Of a stretch of DNA of 6,059 nucleotides, positions 5,766 through 6,059 are shown piece by piece (position 1 is the first letter of the stretch; every line of letters begins with the position of its first letter). Below the pieces are notes generated by a model. That model was not told the DNA's origin. It did not search any database and worked only from the letters and a program-made list of their open reading frames with translations. Made by a program: the position numbers and the translations under genes. Origin of the DNA: JAGXLP01 sp964649445 (GTDB taxonomy: Bacteria > Bipolaricaulota > Bipolaricaulia > M55B111); NCBI GenBank assembly GCA_964649445.1, contig CAZYPS010000111.1:1-6059 (forward strand), read 5' to 3'.

Positions 5766-6059
5766 CTACTGCTCCCAGTATCCCATAGTGGTGAACAGTG
5801 ACAGGTTGTCGTTTCTTGTATCCATTCGGGAAAGCTGACAGATCACGTCCACATTACTCGTTATTCCCAGACCATAGGGCGTCTCTCTCGGTATCTCCTC
5901 GCCCGAGTACTTCTTAAATTGGTCGAGCCTCACGTGAACGTCACGTTTAGCCTCCACCTCGACCTCCACTCCAGCTATCGGCTCTCTATCCTCGAAGTAT
6001 ACAGTCACATCTACCGTAGCTTTCTCGTCGGAAGGGTTCAGAATGGAAACGGTCTCGTG
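5766..6059 (-). CDS. ASRT-family (sensory rhodopsin transducer-like, PF07100) protein, 5' end beyond window
   Basis: This is a small beta-rich protein of the family named after the Anabaena sensory rhodopsin transducer. Ninety-seven C-terminal residues are present, against about 125 in the Anabaena protein, so roughly 30 N-terminal residues lie off the window. The recognisable pattern is HETVSILNPSDEKA (first 14 residues), VTVYFEDREPI, the KRDVHVRLD strand, then PYGLGITSNVDV and the C-terminal QLSRMDTRNDNLSLFTTMGY, matching the order HETV..N, YY.D.EP, HVR, SNVP, RLDSR in ASRT. A GTG at 6008 is in frame but is not the start, because the conserved HETV segment precedes it. No rhodopsin gene is visible. 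From memory, ASRT-like proteins have been proposed to bind small molecules such as sugars and occur in sugar operons, including the Thermotoga rhamnose locus. A sugar-binding or sugar-processing role is inferred here. It heads the visible gene set, 14 bp before the URO-D-like gene. Confidence 0.87.
   Translation of the reverse strand, partial: HETVSILNPSDEKATVDVTVYFEDREPIAGVEVEVEAKRDVHVRLDQFKKYSGEEIPRETPYGLGITSNVDVICQLSRMDTRNDNLSLFTTMGYWEQ

Noticed and set aside
5766..6008. A complete 80-residue protein starting at the GTG at 6008
   Set aside because: The frame stays open to the window edge and the upstream codons encode the conserved HETV..N segment of the ASRT family, so this is the 3' part of a longer gene.

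Overview
The window carries six tightly packed genes, all read from the minus strand (right to left), that look like one catabolic operon for a 6-deoxyhexose, most likely L-rhamnose. In transcription order they are: the 3' part of an ASRT-family small protein (5766-6059, its 5' end off the window), a uroporphyrinogen-decarboxylase-fold (URO-D) paralogue (4621-5751), a tungsten-type aldehyde:ferredoxin oxidoreductase (AFOR, 2744-4540), a class II sugar-phosphate aldolase of the FucA size class (2143-2757), rhamnulokinase RhaB (591-2069) and the 5' part of an SGNH/GDSL esterase (1-575, its 3' end off the window). Gaps are 14, 80, -14 (overlap), 73 and 15 bp. No stretch over 300 bp lacks a gene. 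I saw no tRNA, rRNA, CRISPR array, insertion sequence or convincing terminator.

Organism: the AFOR, an oxygen-sensitive ferredoxin-linked enzyme, points to an anaerobic fermenter. Clear purine-rich Shine-Dalgarno sequences precede most starts, which favours a bacterium, although some archaea also use them. The proteins carry more Asp/Glu than Lys/Arg (hand counts near 96 to 66 in the AFOR and 33 to 22 in the aldolase). That is mildly acidic and fits a salt-adapted cell but does not prove one. I cannot name a lineage.

How the genes could work together: an esterase may remove acyl groups from the sugar source. A sugar isomerase (not in the window) would make the ketose, RhaB would phosphorylate it at C1, and the aldolase would split rhamnulose-1-phosphate into dihydroxyacetone phosphate and L-lactaldehyde. 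The AFOR, whose stop codon overlaps the aldolase start, is well placed to oxidise lactaldehyde to lactate while reducing ferredoxin. This would replace the usual NAD-dependent lactaldehyde dehydrogenase or propanediol oxidoreductase. The ASRT-family protein and the URO-D paralogue have no settled role in this pathway and are the least explained members. The rhamnose isomerase, a transporter and a regulator are not visible and would be expected just outside the window.
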